A stretch of DNA of 64,000 nucleotides from Poa pratensis (Eukaryota > Streptophyta > Magnoliopsida > Poales > Poaceae): the NCBI GenBank assembly GCA_947311845.1, contig CAMZMU010000111.1:24589023-24653022 (forward strand), written 5' to 3'. The notes below the pieces were generated by a model, which saw only the letters and a program-made list of their open reading frames with translations, made no database searches and had not been told where the DNA came from. The stretch's first letter is position 1. The number at the start of each line of letters is the position of its first letter. This document shows positions 19,901 through 31,390 of the stretch, in pieces. Position numbers and translations under genes: made by a program.

Positions 19901-22220
19901 GAGTAAGGTAGTGGCCAGTGCACATGAAGTGAAAACCAAGGTAATCATCAATCATGTGACGTTTGCCATTGGTTTTTGCATACTCTTTAATGTTTTAAAT
20001 AGCGGGATATAGCAAATAGCGGCAACTCTAAAAAGAGCTATAGCGGGCTAAATCGGAGCTACATGGGGCTATAGAGGAAAATTGTACATGTATTCATTTA
20101 GCGGCAACATGTTCAAAAAGCTACAGCGGGCTATTTAAAACTATGCTTTTGTGTTAGAAAACTCGATATTGACTCTATTGCTTTCTCTTACCAACATGGC
20201 AGGATACTACTGTTCCTGACGGAACAATGTCCAGTCCAGAAGGTTTAACCTGCTGTTTTGAAGCTAAAGAGTCAGCAGAGTCTGTGAAGCAACATGATGA
20301 AATAGTTATGGAGAAGGAGCTTTCCGTGGAACACACTGATGCTGTGGCAAACATAGTAGAGCAGGTAACCAGCCAATCATCTTCCCTCGCCTCTCTGCAT
20401 GCATGAAAACAAGTGCCATTTTGATCGTACTGATGCATGCACATTAATTGGTCAATTATTGTTTATGCAGATGTCGATGCAGATTAATACAGCAGAGGCT
20501 GGGCAGGCTACATGAAGGACACTGACCACATTGCAAATGCAGAGGAGCCGGTACGGACCACCCATACTTCTCTTTTGGATTTTATCATGGCCCTGTTAAT
20601 ATAATACTGGACATAGCATGTGTTTGTTTACTGTTGGCTCTGTTTGTATGTAGAAGACAGTTTGTGTTCATATTGATTTAACTTGATTTTTCAAATGCTT
20701 CTTCAGGCTTCTGTGCAGAACAACAATCTGGAAGCTGTGCAGGTCAACTCTGAGAAGCACATCTGTTCTGAAGATTCTGCACAAGTGATCTGTTCTGAAG
20801 TTTCTGCGCAGGTGATCTGCTCTGAAGCTGTGCAGGTCAACTCTGAGAAGCACATCTGTTCTGAAGATTCTGCACAAGTGATCTGCTCTGAAGTTTCTGC
20901 GCAGGTGATCTGCTCTGAAGACTCTGCGCAGGCGATCTGCTCTGAAGACTCTGCAAAGGTGTTGGACAAGGTTCCATTCCATGGTACTTCAGTTACAAAG
21001 ATGGACTTGAAGTCAAAGAAGCATGTGGCATATTCAACTGCACACTTGCTTTTTGTGTCCAAGCAACCCTTACTGGCTGCATTCAAACATCACAAGAAAA
21101 GGAAACATAAAAGAGTTAAAAGACAGTCTAGTGACAATGAATTCGTTCCTGATGATCAGCAGACATCAACTTCGGAAACTGTTCTTACTAAGGACGTATC
21201 ATGTAAATCCCATAGACGACGCAAACGCTCGCATGCACCTGCAAGTTCTGATAACGGTGATAAGATGGACAGTAAGAAACCGCATCTTGCTGAAAACTCC
21301 AGCAGTGCTGCTGGCCTTCGCATGGACAAGAAAGATGACAAGGATGCACCGCTTGCTATCGCTGAGTTGCCAAGTTCATGCGTAAGCTCTGTGGCAGACC
21401 AGACTGATTCAAAAAACTGTGGACATCCAAATGAGATAGTCGCCCGGCATTTTGATCTCCTCACGAGGGGTTTGAGAGAAGTTACCGGTAAGCAACCTCA
21501 AATAAATGTTTGTTTCTCATTGTTTTTGTATACTCTGTCATCAACATTGGATATTGACATCTTATCAATTCTGTTTTGCAGTTCAACTATGGGATGACGT
21601 TGACGTGCCAAAAAGAAAGGCAACAGAGTTACCGTGTGTGAGGACCAACAGTATTGGCTATGTGCCAGATCAATGGTAAGTCCGCAAACTACAATTAATT
21701 TATCTGCGATGGCGAGGCTGTGAAATGTCAGAATTCTTTTGTCGAATTTTGAACCGGCTAGAATTCTTGCTAGGGTTGCTGAATGCTAACCAGTCCGACC
21801 ACTTAACTTAGCACAACCATAGGCTGGAGCTTGCTGGTAGTTCCCGTGCATGGCTTAGAAGTTAGAACAGGTCTTACAATCCTACCAGAGCAGCATTCTC
21901 CTTTCCAAAGTAGCCAGGGTCCGGGATCAATTGCAATACTCCATTGGTCTCCGTTTCCAATCCCCTCCACTATTTACTCTCTGATTTTTGAGTGTTCTAA
22001 GTTGTAGATTCTGCACTTCAGTGTCACTTATCTGATGTTGTTCCCTCTTCGCAGGGACGAGGAGTATGACCGTGGGAAAAGGAAGAAGGTCAGGAAGCCA
22101 AAGGAGGAAGAGTTCGGCGGGCTGAACCCGTTCCAAGAGGAGGCAGATACCAGACCGCGCCAGAGGAAGAGACTGAAATCAGACCAAGGCAGATGGGGGA
22201 ACCAGCCCCGCAGGATATGA
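16945..22220 (+). CDS. UBP23: Ubiquitin-specific protease, UBP23 type, 12 exons, three frame breaks
   Basis: The product removes ubiquitin from proteins through a cysteine-protease USP domain. Exons: 16945-17208, 17621-17738, 18209-18319, 18441-18613, 18717-19043, 19151-19275, 19426-19940, 20203-20364, 20471-20550, 20707-21487, 21582-21675, 22055-22220, all GT..AG. The Cys box [13 protein letters not shown] opens exon 2. Exon 5 carries a CxxC..CxxC zinc ribbon (S-C-S-H-C and C-Q-S-C-K). The His box [12 protein letters not shown] is in exon 6. The C-terminus ends with the family tail [17 protein letters not shown] and G-L-N-P-F-Q. Single-base deletions are inferred near 19264 (after M-W-H-N-L), near 19800 and near 20512. 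Taken literally, the protein would stop about 380 residues in, just after the His box. This is either a recent pseudogene or consensus errors in the sequence. Confidence 0.9.
19992..20147. mobile_element. Small foldback MITE in intron 7 of the UBP23-like gene
   Basis: GTTTTAAATAGCGGGATA at the left faces GCGGGCTATTTAAAAC at the right, with further AGCGGG/GCTATAG words between. It lies wholly inside an intron and does not touch splice sites. Confidence 0.6.
20737..20960 (+). repeat. Intragenic repeats in exon 10 (C-S-E-x-S-A-Q units)
   Basis: Units reading I-C-S-E-D-S-A-Q-V or I-C-S-E-V-S-A-Q-V repeat about seven times in frame, 24-30 bp each. A longer block beginning A-V-Q-V-N-S-E-K-H occurs twice. 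Exon 10 of the damaged second copy (near 39266) retains only one or two units, so the array probably expanded or contracted by slippage. Confidence 0.85.
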
Positions 22221-22367
22221 CACGACTGGAGAACAGACTGTTGTTGTATCGTTCAGTTTTGCAGTGATTCTTCGTTCTTTTTATTTTTCTTCTTCTTTTC
22301 TCCTCGGTGTGTGTGCTATGTAAGACCTGGGATATGTATTAGAAGATTGATTAATTACTTGTGGTGA

Positions 22368-22373
22368 AATAAA
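22368..22373 (+). terminator. Polyadenylation signal of the UBP23-like gene
   Basis: AATAAA lies about 150 bp after the stop codon in AT-rich DNA, a usual distance for a plant 3' UTR. Confidence 0.55.
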
Positions 22374-22589
22374 ACAGCAAATAGTGTCATTTAATTGCAT
22401 CTTCTCCCGATTCACCTCCTTTATAGACAGCGTGTAATCTATTTAATTTGTTTGTGAGATGGAACGGTCACATTCCATTAGAACACAACTAAATCATTGA
22501 CCACCTGACGGTTTACATCAGCCGAGAGATCTGAAGCAACATACTATGGTGTCATGGTAACCTTATGAAGTAATAATACTGTATTTAGC

Positions 22590-24520
22590 ACTGTTCCACA
22601 TCTATCTATCCTGGGAATTGTTTTCACTCCGTCGAGGAGGAGGAGATAGGCGACTTGGGGTGAGCATAGATACTTCCGTGACGACGGACTGACGCCGTGA
22701 TGCATCCATTGGCCTTGATCCGCCCTTTTTTGTCCGTGACGCACACCCACTCCACCCCTCCACATCGTATCTATCTCCTCCTTCTCGACGCCGGAGTCAG
22801 ACAAACATTTCCTCCCCGTCCTCTCCTCCTCCCCTCCCGTGCATCCCCGCGATCGAGCCGCCGTGCCCCATGATCCGCAGCCTCCTTTCCTTGCTCATCT
22901 GAAATCCCCCACACGCCCGGCAGATCTCGTCTGTTCCGTAGCCGAAGCTCCTGCCGGATGCGGCAGATCACGCGGTGCCCGGCGGTTGACCACCCTCTGC
23001 TCGTCTGACCGCATGACGGTGCCGTGTACATGCACCGCCGGCGAGTTCATCGGTGGGCGGCACATGTTGTGGCCCCTGCCACACAAAGGTTCGATTTTTA
23101 TACAGGGATTGTAAGGATTCGCCTCATGTTTGGTCAATTTGGTGCTGACTGGTTTTCCAGTCTCCAGATCGTGGCGGATGATGGTGATTGGCCTGCAGCT
23201 TGCCACTTTTATCGGTAAATTTCCCTCCTTATATTTTCTCATGTATGTCAGCGTGAAGATTTGTGGTTGGAATTACTGAACTGTTTCTCTGGGGGTACTT
23301 GATCTCATGTACTACATCCTTTCTTCTCCAGGTTAATTCGTTGTTGAGTCTTTCCTCATCCTTCGGTGGAGATGTGAAGTCGCAGAAGCAGAAATCAGAT
23401 AAATGGTTATTTTGTCAGGTTCGACAACAGATGACGAGGACAGCGTGCAAGAAATCCTAACACTCGATACGTCAGGTTTGGTCTCTGTTTTTTTTCTATC
23501 TGGTACCAGTGAGCTCTGTACTACTTGATTGGAGTACATTAAGCTGTGATAGATTCGATGGAATTACTGAACTATATCAGTAGGAGCAACTGGTCTCATG
23601 TATATCCTTGTTCTTCTCCAGGTTAATTCGTTGTTGAGTGTTTCCTCATCTTTCAGTGGAGATGTGAAGTCAGAGAAAGCAGAAATCAGATAATGGTCAG
23701 ACGACGAGGAGAGTGTTCAAGAAATCCTAATACTCCGGAGTGTTGGGTGTTCCCCCGGTCGGTTTGCTGCACGAAGGTCACCAGCGAATTGGTTTTCCTA
23801 TCTCTAGATCGCCGAGGATGATGGTGCTTGGCCTGGAATTTGCCACCTTCATCGGTAAATCCCCCTCCCCACTTATTCCCATTCTTACAGTTTCAGGCCA
23901 GGCCATCGGTGTTGATTTTCTAAAGTGTGTCTTCACTAGATGGGAGTGTTCCTTTTGCATGTACATATTGCATACTTGAGTTGGTTTTCTCTGATTTTTT
24001 TCTATCTGGAAGCAGTGAGCGCGCTGTGTACTACTCGATTGGAGTACATTAAGTTGTGATAAATTCGATGGAATTACTGCACCATTTCTATAGGAGCACT
24101 TGGTCTCATGTATATCCTTCTTCTCCAGGTTGATTCGTTTCCTCATCTTCCAGTGGAGATGTGAAGTCACAGAAGCAGAATTCAGATAGTGGTGATGTTG
24201 TCAGGTTTGACAACAGATGACAAGACCAGTGCTCAAGAAATCCTAGCACTTGTGGCCTTGCCTGGGAGTGTTGAGTGTTTCCTCATCTTTCAGTGGAGAT
24301 GTGAAGTCACAGAAGCAGAACTCAGATGATGGTCATGTTGTCAGGTTTGACAGCAGATGGCTGAGGGGCCAGTCTTGTAGAAATCCTAACAGTTCGCCGT
24401 GCGCGGGAGTGTTGAGTGTTCCTCCAGTTGGTTAGCTGCACGAAGTCACCAGCAAATTGGTTTTCCTATCCGTGGCGGATGATGGTGCTTGGCCTGGAAT
24501 TTGCCACCTTCATTCGTAAA
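22590..24520 (+). repeat. Repeated fragments of UBP23-like exon 7
   Basis: Four diverged copies of the part of exon 7 that reads S-S-F-S-G-D-V-K-x-Q-K-Q-N-S-D lie near 23340-23460, 23630-23730, 24130-24250 and 24270-24400. Their source is 19620-19740. Three are accompanied by a second repeated phrase (GGATGATGGTG..TTGGCCTGGAATTTGCCACC) near 23170, 23815 and 24475. All are broken by indels and stops. Bases 22800-23050 are GC-rich without a supported gene. Confidence 0.8.
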
Positions 24521-25900
24521 TTTTGACTCATGTTTTATCAAGTAAGTATTGGACTCATGACCGTGAGTATTGGATCTGTAAGAGCCATGATTTTGACTCA
24601 TGTTTTATCAAGTTCTAACTTTTTTTTAATTCTTCAGATCTCTATGGATTGCTGCAAATGATGCTACGGTTGATGAATTCTGGGCAGAGATGATGTTGAT
24701 CCTTCAGTTGCGAACATTCTTCCTTGGATCGGTTAATCACCCCTACACCCTTCGCTACCTAAGTCCTTGTCCAAAGATTAAAAAATGTGGATTTTCAGCC
24801 AACTGTGAACTCGGAAGCCATTTATCAACATAGAAGTTAATAACTAGTTGATGAAAGTATTGGTCTTCTTAGCATTGTTTTGGATTTGTTTTCAGCGAAT
24901 TTCTCCTTACATCCAATGTTTATACACGATGGGCAGCACTTGTTTATTGGAACCCTTACATTATATTCTCCAATTCGCCACTGTATTCCTCGAATACAGT
25001 GATTCCACTGTCCACATCTTATGAGGAGCTGGTACAGTTTGTCCTTGCTATGAATTTGCACAATCTACTTTTCTGTTTACCTGCATTTACCATGTCAACT
25101 CAGACTTAGCAATATTAATCTAGATTGTCCCATAATGAAACGCAGCAAGAGTTACTTGCTGCCCTGACCATTCAGAGTAACATAATTAGTTGCAGGTCAA
25201 TCACAGACTGACCAAGATCACAATCTCACTTTGACCCATAATGAAACCCAGCAAGGATTACTTGCTGCTCAACATAGATTGATCTAGTTGCAGGTCAAAC
25301 ACAGAGTGACCATGATCTCAGTTTGACCCATAGTAAAACCCACCAAGAACCACTTGCTGGTCAACCAAACCTCTCAGAGTAGAACCAGTTGCAGGTAAAA
25401 CACAGGAAAAACACAGCCTGACCAAGAACAATTCTGACCCATAAAAAACCCTGGTAGACTTATTTGTTGGTGACCTTTTAGATTAATCTGCACAGAATCA
25501 GTTGCCCGTCAAGATCGTCTGACCAAGATCTTGTTCTCAGATTGACCACAGACTAAGTGACTAGAAACCAAGAAACACTATATTTTCTGTCCAACTCATA
25601 TTATAACCAGATAGAATTTCGTGTGAACACAGACTGATCAAGATAATGATTTCATTTCGACCTATTAAAAACCTTGGAAGACTTATCTGCTGGTGACCTC
25701 TTAAATTAATTTAGACAGAAAATATTGGTCAGCAATTTAGAAGTAATAAACTAGTTGATGAAAGTATGTCTTCTTATCATAGTGTTTGATTTCTTTTCAG
25801 TCAACTTCTCATTACAACTTACATCCCAATGTTTATACGTGACACATACTAATATTTTCTACACTTTGTTGGTTTATGTGGAATTTGCACTCCCTACTTT
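24521..25900 (+). repeat. Fragments of UBP23-like exon 5 and intron 5
   Basis: Bases about 24775-24925 match the end of exon 5 and the start of intron 5 (source 18990-19130), including GTGGATTTTCAGCCAACT and ACTAGTTGATGAAAGTATTGG. A second, shorter copy of the intron part is near 25735-25830. They lie in the same strand sense as the gene but in a different order from its exons. Confidence 0.75.
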
Positions 25901-26350
25901 TCTGTTAACACAGACAGACCAAGATCATCATCTTAGATTGACCTATAGTGAAACCCAGCAAGAATTATTTGCTGGTCAACCAGACCTCCCAAAGTAACAC
26001 AGATAAAATTAGTTCCAGGTAAATCACATACTGACCAAGATCATAATCTAAGATTGGCCCATAAGGGACCGAGCAAGAATTAGTTGCTGGTCAATCAGAC
26101 ATCTCAGAGTAACTTAGAACCAGTTGCAGGCCTAACACCAAGATAATCATTTCAGTCTGACCCATAAAAAACCGTGGAACAGTTATCTACTGGTGACCTC
26201 TCAAATTAATCCAGACAGAATCAGTTTGCACACCAAGATCGACTGACCAAGATTGACCAGAAACTAAAAAATCAGAAAACCAGAAACAATAGATTTGCAG
26301 TTCAACCCAGATTTCTCAGATTATAACCAGAAAAAAAATCAAATTCGTGT
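25130..26350. repeat. Dispersed repeats with CAGCAAGAATTACTTGCTG-like cores
   Basis: About eight diverged copies of a roughly 110-bp unit occur near 25138, 25248, 25338, 25448, 25668, 25954, 26072 and 26172. Each has a phrase CCCATAATGAAACCCAGCAAG, then TTGCTGGTCAACC, then GTTGCAGGTCAAACACAGACTGACC. The core is an imperfect palindrome. I cannot assign the family. Confidence 0.65.
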
Positions 26351-26634
26351 GAACACAGACAAGGCCAAGATCGAACCGCAGATCCACCAGTGAAGTTCAA
26401 TCGTTGGAAGGAACTAATACTCTAATGCAGGAGCAATCCAGAAAGAATCGGCTGCAAATCCGTACCACCAAAAACTGTCGCGGATCAACAGGCGCGGTTC
26501 ACGTGCGAAGTTTCACCATCTACTAGACTAATCGATGCGTATCTACGTACTAGCAGTATCTGACAGTTCTTAGCATGTTTTACGAACCAAGAAGTCAAGA
26601 ACCGTTTCCCGAGCAAGATTCCTCGTTCCCGCGC

Positions 26635-26826
26635 TCACTTCTTCCCCTTCTTCTTCCTCGCCGCCGCCTCTGCCTCGCGCCTGGCCCTATCCGCCTCCTC
26701 CACCGCCAGCTGGGCGGCCTTCCTCTGGGCCTGGAAGACGACGCAGTTGTACCGGTGATCCCGGATGAACCGGTCCGTGTACTCGCGGTACTCCAAACCG
26801 CAGGGGATACAACTCCACTGCGTCAT
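26635..26826 (-). CDS. Small hypothetical protein (63 aa), Cys/His pattern and basic C-terminus
   Basis: ATG at 26826 opens a complete frame to TGA at 26635. The N-terminal half has C-I-P-C then, after 17 residues, H-R-Y-N-C, a CxxC..HxxxC spacing that could bind a metal. The C-terminal half is an alanine/glutamate/arginine helix ending in K-K-K-G-K-K. Codon third positions are strongly G/C, as in grass genes. The DNA upstream on this strand (26830-27130) is GC-rich like a leader. I do not recognise the family. It could be a real short gene or the last exon of a longer one. Confidence 0.45.
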   Translation of the reverse strand: MTQWSCIPCGLEYREYTDRFIRDHRYNCVVFQAQRKAAQLAVEEADRARREAEAAARKKKGKK

Positions 26827-26829
26827 CCT

Positions 26830-27140
26830 GAACGCTGGCGGTGACCTCTCGTGGTCTCGGGCCCCTCTCCTCTGAACCTGCCGCCGCCGCTCTCGCTGAC
26901 CGCCGCTGACGCCTCCCGCCGCTCCGGTCCCGCTCTCGCTGATGGTGACGCCTGCCGCTGTCCGGGCCCGCTCTTGCTGATGGTGACGCCGCTGACCGCC
27001 CTCAAGCCTGCCGCTTCTCCGGGCCCGCTGTCCCTGATGGCGACGCCGCTTGCCCGATTTGATTGGTCAAGGAATCACGGGATCGGCTATGGTGACTCTG
27101 CTGATGTAGACTTCCCTTTCTGTCTCGGAAGACGACGACG
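26830..27140 (-). promoter_or_regulatory. GC-rich region, possible leader of the small minus-strand gene
   Basis: It has repeated phrases CTCTCGCTGACCGCCGCTGACGCC, CTTGCTGATGGTGACGCCGCTGACCGCC and similar, which are short tandem duplications. Frames are open on both strands because of composition. No start signal can be fixed. Confidence 0.3.
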
Positions 27141-27214
27141 GTAAAGCTTGGGTGGAAAAGGCTTATCTGATTTGGTTGGTCAGGAACTAAGGTTGGATCG
27201 GCTGTCCATTATTT

Positions 27215-30035
27215 ATATATAGTTAAACATACTAGTTGAAATGCCCGTGCGTTGCTACGGGCTAGCAAAGTCACCATAACTTCGTCATTTTACTTTGTAA
27301 TTACCCATCCTGTCTTTGTAGTTTTTAAAATATTCAACGTTATGTTTACTGAAGGTACATCGAAACATATATTGAATGAAAACAAAGAAAAATCTACATG
27401 TAAATTTTCATGCATAAATGCGAGCAAGTATATATAATATTTCTAAAATCAATCTATACCATTTGTTGTCATTGTAACTCTAGAATATTTAGATACAAAA
27501 TAATACCTTGTGATGTCTTTTGATCGTACATGCATTATTATTGATTGGCATCCTATAAAAAGAATTTAAATATCCGCTACATGCTGCTTTTTGTAGTTCA
27601 GTTTAGCTAGCACGACATCTATTTATCAGTAAAACAATTATCAGGATTATGGAAATAAAATCCAAGGAACCAAAGAAATGAAAAGGAGACATAACACATG
27701 TGCCCATCTGCAGCTCTAGAGCTTAATGCAGATAAACTTCCGATACTGCCATGTGCCCATGTTTTACCTGCAGATATCAGTATTATTTCCACACACGTTG
27801 ATCCCAGTTATGAAGATTTGAGTCTGTCTTCAGCCCGACCTTTTGTGTTCGTTCAACAATTTGCTCCCACTGCAAGGCAGCACCTTCCCTGCAGCGCCCA
27901 CAATCTCAAAATGACGAATAGCAAGAATCTATGCTGCATCTCATCTGAACCTATCAAAACATTTTAGGAATATTGACAGAAAAAAGAGTATACGAGAAGA
28001 AATATCTGGTTTGGCTCACCTTGGCTGGAGCAGCTCCTTGGGGACGTGGTCGCCGGCAGAAGGGTCGGGTGGACGTGGTCGGAAACACCTCGGGCAGCAG
28101 GCGACCAGCAGCTCGACCTTTATGCTTCCTTGGCGTTCCTCAACCACGGCGAGCTCCTTCAGGCCGCAGCCCTCCCGCCGTCTGTGGGTCTCGACGAGCG
28201 CCACCGTCGCCTCGCCTTGGTCGTCCCCGTCGGCCACCAGTGGTATGCGTCAGCGTAGGAGCCCGTGGTTGAACGAATCCTTCCATCATGTTGCGTGTAA
28301 ACTGAAATATTCTAATCATCTAAAATGTACTCCTAAGTTGCGTGGAGTATTTCTTGGAAGAGCTTAGCAGCTTAATTATTCCTAAGTTGATTAGCACATC
28401 CTGTAATTTTACTACTCACTCATATTTCCTACATTGGGTAAATTGCTGATTAGCAACTATATATATAGAGATCATGCTGAATGAATGCATAAATATGAGA
28501 GGGCTTGAATAGCTCCTGCTGATTTGCATTTAAGAAGTACGATGCATTGGTAGAGTCTGGTTTCAAAACCTACTGTACATTATCTGAGTCCCTTATTTAT
28601 GTTTGATGTATTACGATCGAATTGATCAAAATCAGATATACTCTGACTTGAAACGAACTAATTGGTGAATATGACCTGACGGAGTGACCTGTTTGTATAA
28701 TTATCTTGAAACGAACTGCACGGATAGACGAAAAGAATACAGTGATGGGAATAAAACAAGAACATAACTAACCAACTTGAAAACAAGAACACAATATTGA
28801 TGGTAAAAAACTAACTTCCGTTGTACAGGATTTGAAACTAATCAGGAACTTATTTAGGCTGTATGCGACTGGTCTGCACCAATGCTGTATTTTCAGTGGT
28901 TCCAAAGTTATCTGTATTGTAAGTATAGCTACAACACATATAAGAGAAGCATTCAAACCAGAAGGTCGATCTGTAACAATAAATCAGGCCAGCTTGATAC
29001 GAAGAAATCAACCGAGGAAGAAATCAACCGAGGAAGCTTACTTCGCATAATGGATTTTCCTCGACATAGTGGGGCATGTGCCAACATCGGCGGGGCCGAG
29101 CTCCTGCTACCCGGTGTTCATCTCCACGCCCCACGGCTATGGTTTCAGGTTGGATGGGATTGGGACATCCCATCCCACCAAGGCTGCTGCTCACTTATCC
29201 CGTTGCCCCCACTTATCCCAGGAACAAAAGTTTTGTTGGGCATTTGTCCCGTCAAAAATCCCATGAACAAAGGGTCAGCGCTCAATTCGCTCGCTCCGCT
29301 GGTCGATTCGCGAGCGGCGCAAGTTGAATTGATCGTGTCGTCGTCGAATCACGGCCGGCTTCATCTAATCTTGCTCTCCCCGCCGGATTTGGAGCCTGTA
29401 CCGCCGTCGGATTTTGGAGCCGGCTGCCGTCGGAAGCGGCTGCCGCGCCGCCGCCGGAAGACCATCTGACGCTAGGTGCGCCGGATTTGCTAGCTATCCA
29501 TCCCGTGCGCCGCCTCCGGAGGCTAAAACTCCTCCGCCTTCGCCATGGAGATGAGGGGATGACGGACGGGAGCAAGGCGGGGCTGGGGTGGAGATGGCAC
29601 GGGTGGCGGCTGGCGGGACCTCTGATACGGCGAAGGCTACGGAGGACAACGACGAGACGAGGTGGGACTTGGCCTGAGGATTGACCAGCTCGTCGTCTTC
29701 CGCCTCCGCCTCGTCGCTTACCGGTGCCGAGAGAGCGAGGTAGAGCGAGGAATCGGTAGAGGGGAGTGAGCCGGTTCCCTCGGCGTACTTATCTTCGAGA
29801 GGAGACCACGACGGCGGCCGGAATCGAGGTGGCTCGGAGGTGACTATGCGAGTTCCTCGCTGCTCCCCGCCCCTCGCTAGCACCGCGTCGTGGGGTATCT
29901 CCGGTCGGTGAGAAAAACGTTTCGTATCATTGTGCGGTGGCATAGAGGGTAATATGGCCTAACAATGGAGGGTAAAATTGGAAATCAAAAAAGACGTACC
30001 AACACCTCCTCTGGCTAGATTATATAGTAGAGATA
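27215..30035. mobile_element. Possible unclassified element with captured GC-rich fragments
   Basis: The left boundary has ACTAGTTGAAATGCCCGTGCGTTGCTACGGG near 27231, a phrase I know as a common repeat end in grass genomes. The right boundary has GGCTAGATTATATAGTAGAGATA near 30010. The inside alternates AT-rich DNA (27300-27960, 28280-29040) with GC-rich pieces (28030-28260, 29260-29940). These pieces read open on both strands but match nothing I recognise. I could not verify a target duplication, so the single-element reading is weak. Confidence 0.3.
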
Positions 30036-30344
30036 AAGCCGGGCTCGCTATGGGCACTAGCGGCTGCTTAGAGGGACCGGCTATATACACCGTGTTCTTT
30101 TTTTCGTATTTTTTGTGGGCAAAAATAAAATGAACTTAGCTAGATTATTTTTTAATTTTAAATGGTGCTTCATATGTTACCTACTTTTAGCCTTTTAGGC
30201 CGTGCTTGGTATTGTAGTGAAATATAATACTCCGTTCGATCCGTTAAAACTGTCACGAGAAATGAATACAAGTATACAACCAGTTCATGTTCAACGGGTA
30301 CAAGTTCCTTCTAACGTTTTTTTCCGGATCAGAAGGAGTAGTGA

Positions 30345-30782
30345 TAACTACGGATGGCACCCGCCGAGTTCGGGTACGGGTTTGGCATCCCCATACCCGC
30401 ACTCGCCCCTTGTCCCCGCACCCGCCACCCGCCCCCATACCCGCTGCTGGGTACAGATTTCCACCATACCCGCCACCCGCCGGGTTTGCGGTACCCGTCG
30501 GGTACCCGCCAAGCAGCAATATGACAGGTTCTTAACAACAATTTACAGCAACAATATCAATATGACTACGGATGGCACCCGTCGGGTTTGGGTACAGGTT
30601 TGGCATCCCCATACCCGTACCCGCCCTTGTCCCCGCACCCGCCACCCCCCCCCATACCCGCTGCCGGGTACAGATTTCCACCATACCCGCCACCCACCGG
30701 GTTTGCGGTACCCGTCGGGTACCCGCCAAGCAGCTATATGACAGGTTCTTAACAACAATTTACAACAACAATATGACAGGTT
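30345..30782. repeat. Two tandem units of about 219 bp rich in GGGTACCCG
   Basis: ACTACGGATGGCACCCG starts near 30345 and again near 30564. Each unit runs through CCATACCCG, CACCCGCCACC, GGGTTTGCGGTACCCG and GGTACCCGCCAAGCAGC to ACAGGTTCTTAACAACAATTTAC. Divergence is a few percent, so the duplication is fairly recent. Open frames across it simply follow the repeat. Confidence 0.8.
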
Positions 30783-30839
30783 TTTAACAGCAACAAATCA
30801 CAGCAATTTACATCAACAAATTGAGGTCCAAATCCAGAA

Positions 30840-31390
30840 GAGGACGCTGGGAAGAACGATGGCCTGTCGCCGCTGGATCCCGGATAACCATCCATCAGCT
30901 GGTCCACGACGACGTGTGACCCGTCCCTGCGCCCTCCGTGCCTTGACCTCATGGGACCACAGCTCCGCCGGCCAGCGACTGGCGCCAAACCCTCCTCTTG
31001 CGGTGCCTCCTCGTGGATCTTGCCCTGGTTCCCTCCGTCAGCAGCACCCCGTGCTTCACCAACAATCCCACCAGCTCGCATGCCATGACTGCCTTTGCCC
31101 GATATCGCGCCAGAGCCCGCCTACACTCTCCTCTCCGTCTGCACGGAAGTTCCACGCGTGACATGACGCGCCCGAGCTCTGCCTTGTCTGCCTCCGACAG
31201 GAGATTCCAACAAGCCTCCTCCTTGGCGAATGGTGGTGCCGCCATTGATGTGTAGATGACGCGCAATCCATAGTCTTCTGCGCTCTGAGCTCGGAGGATA
31301 TGGCGAGAAGCTCGGGCAACATGGAAAGGCCGAGGGCATGGCTGCGGAGTCGCCATATCAAGCTCCGACGAATCGGACTTGTCGCCGATG
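30840..31390 (-). pseudogene. Unrecognised coding-like fragment
   Basis: On the minus strand a frame from ATG 31356 runs 135 codons with an ordinary residue mix after about residue 25 (A-E-D-Y-G-L-R-V-I-Y, W-N-L-L-S-E-A-D-K-A-E-L). Another frame looks better before that point (S-M-L-P-E-L-L-A-I-S-S-E-L-R-A). This suggests a single-base shift near 31275. I do not recognise the protein. It may be a captured or decayed host exon. Confidence 0.3.

Noticed and set aside
29494..29943. 149-codon minus-strand frame as a gene
   Set aside because: Proline/serine-rich translation of GC-rich DNA, with competing frames on both strands and no recognisable domain.
27215..30035. Helitron assignment for the element with ACTAGTTGAAATGCCCGTGCG start
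   Set aside because: No TC start, CTRR end with hairpin, or Rep/helicase gene could be shown.
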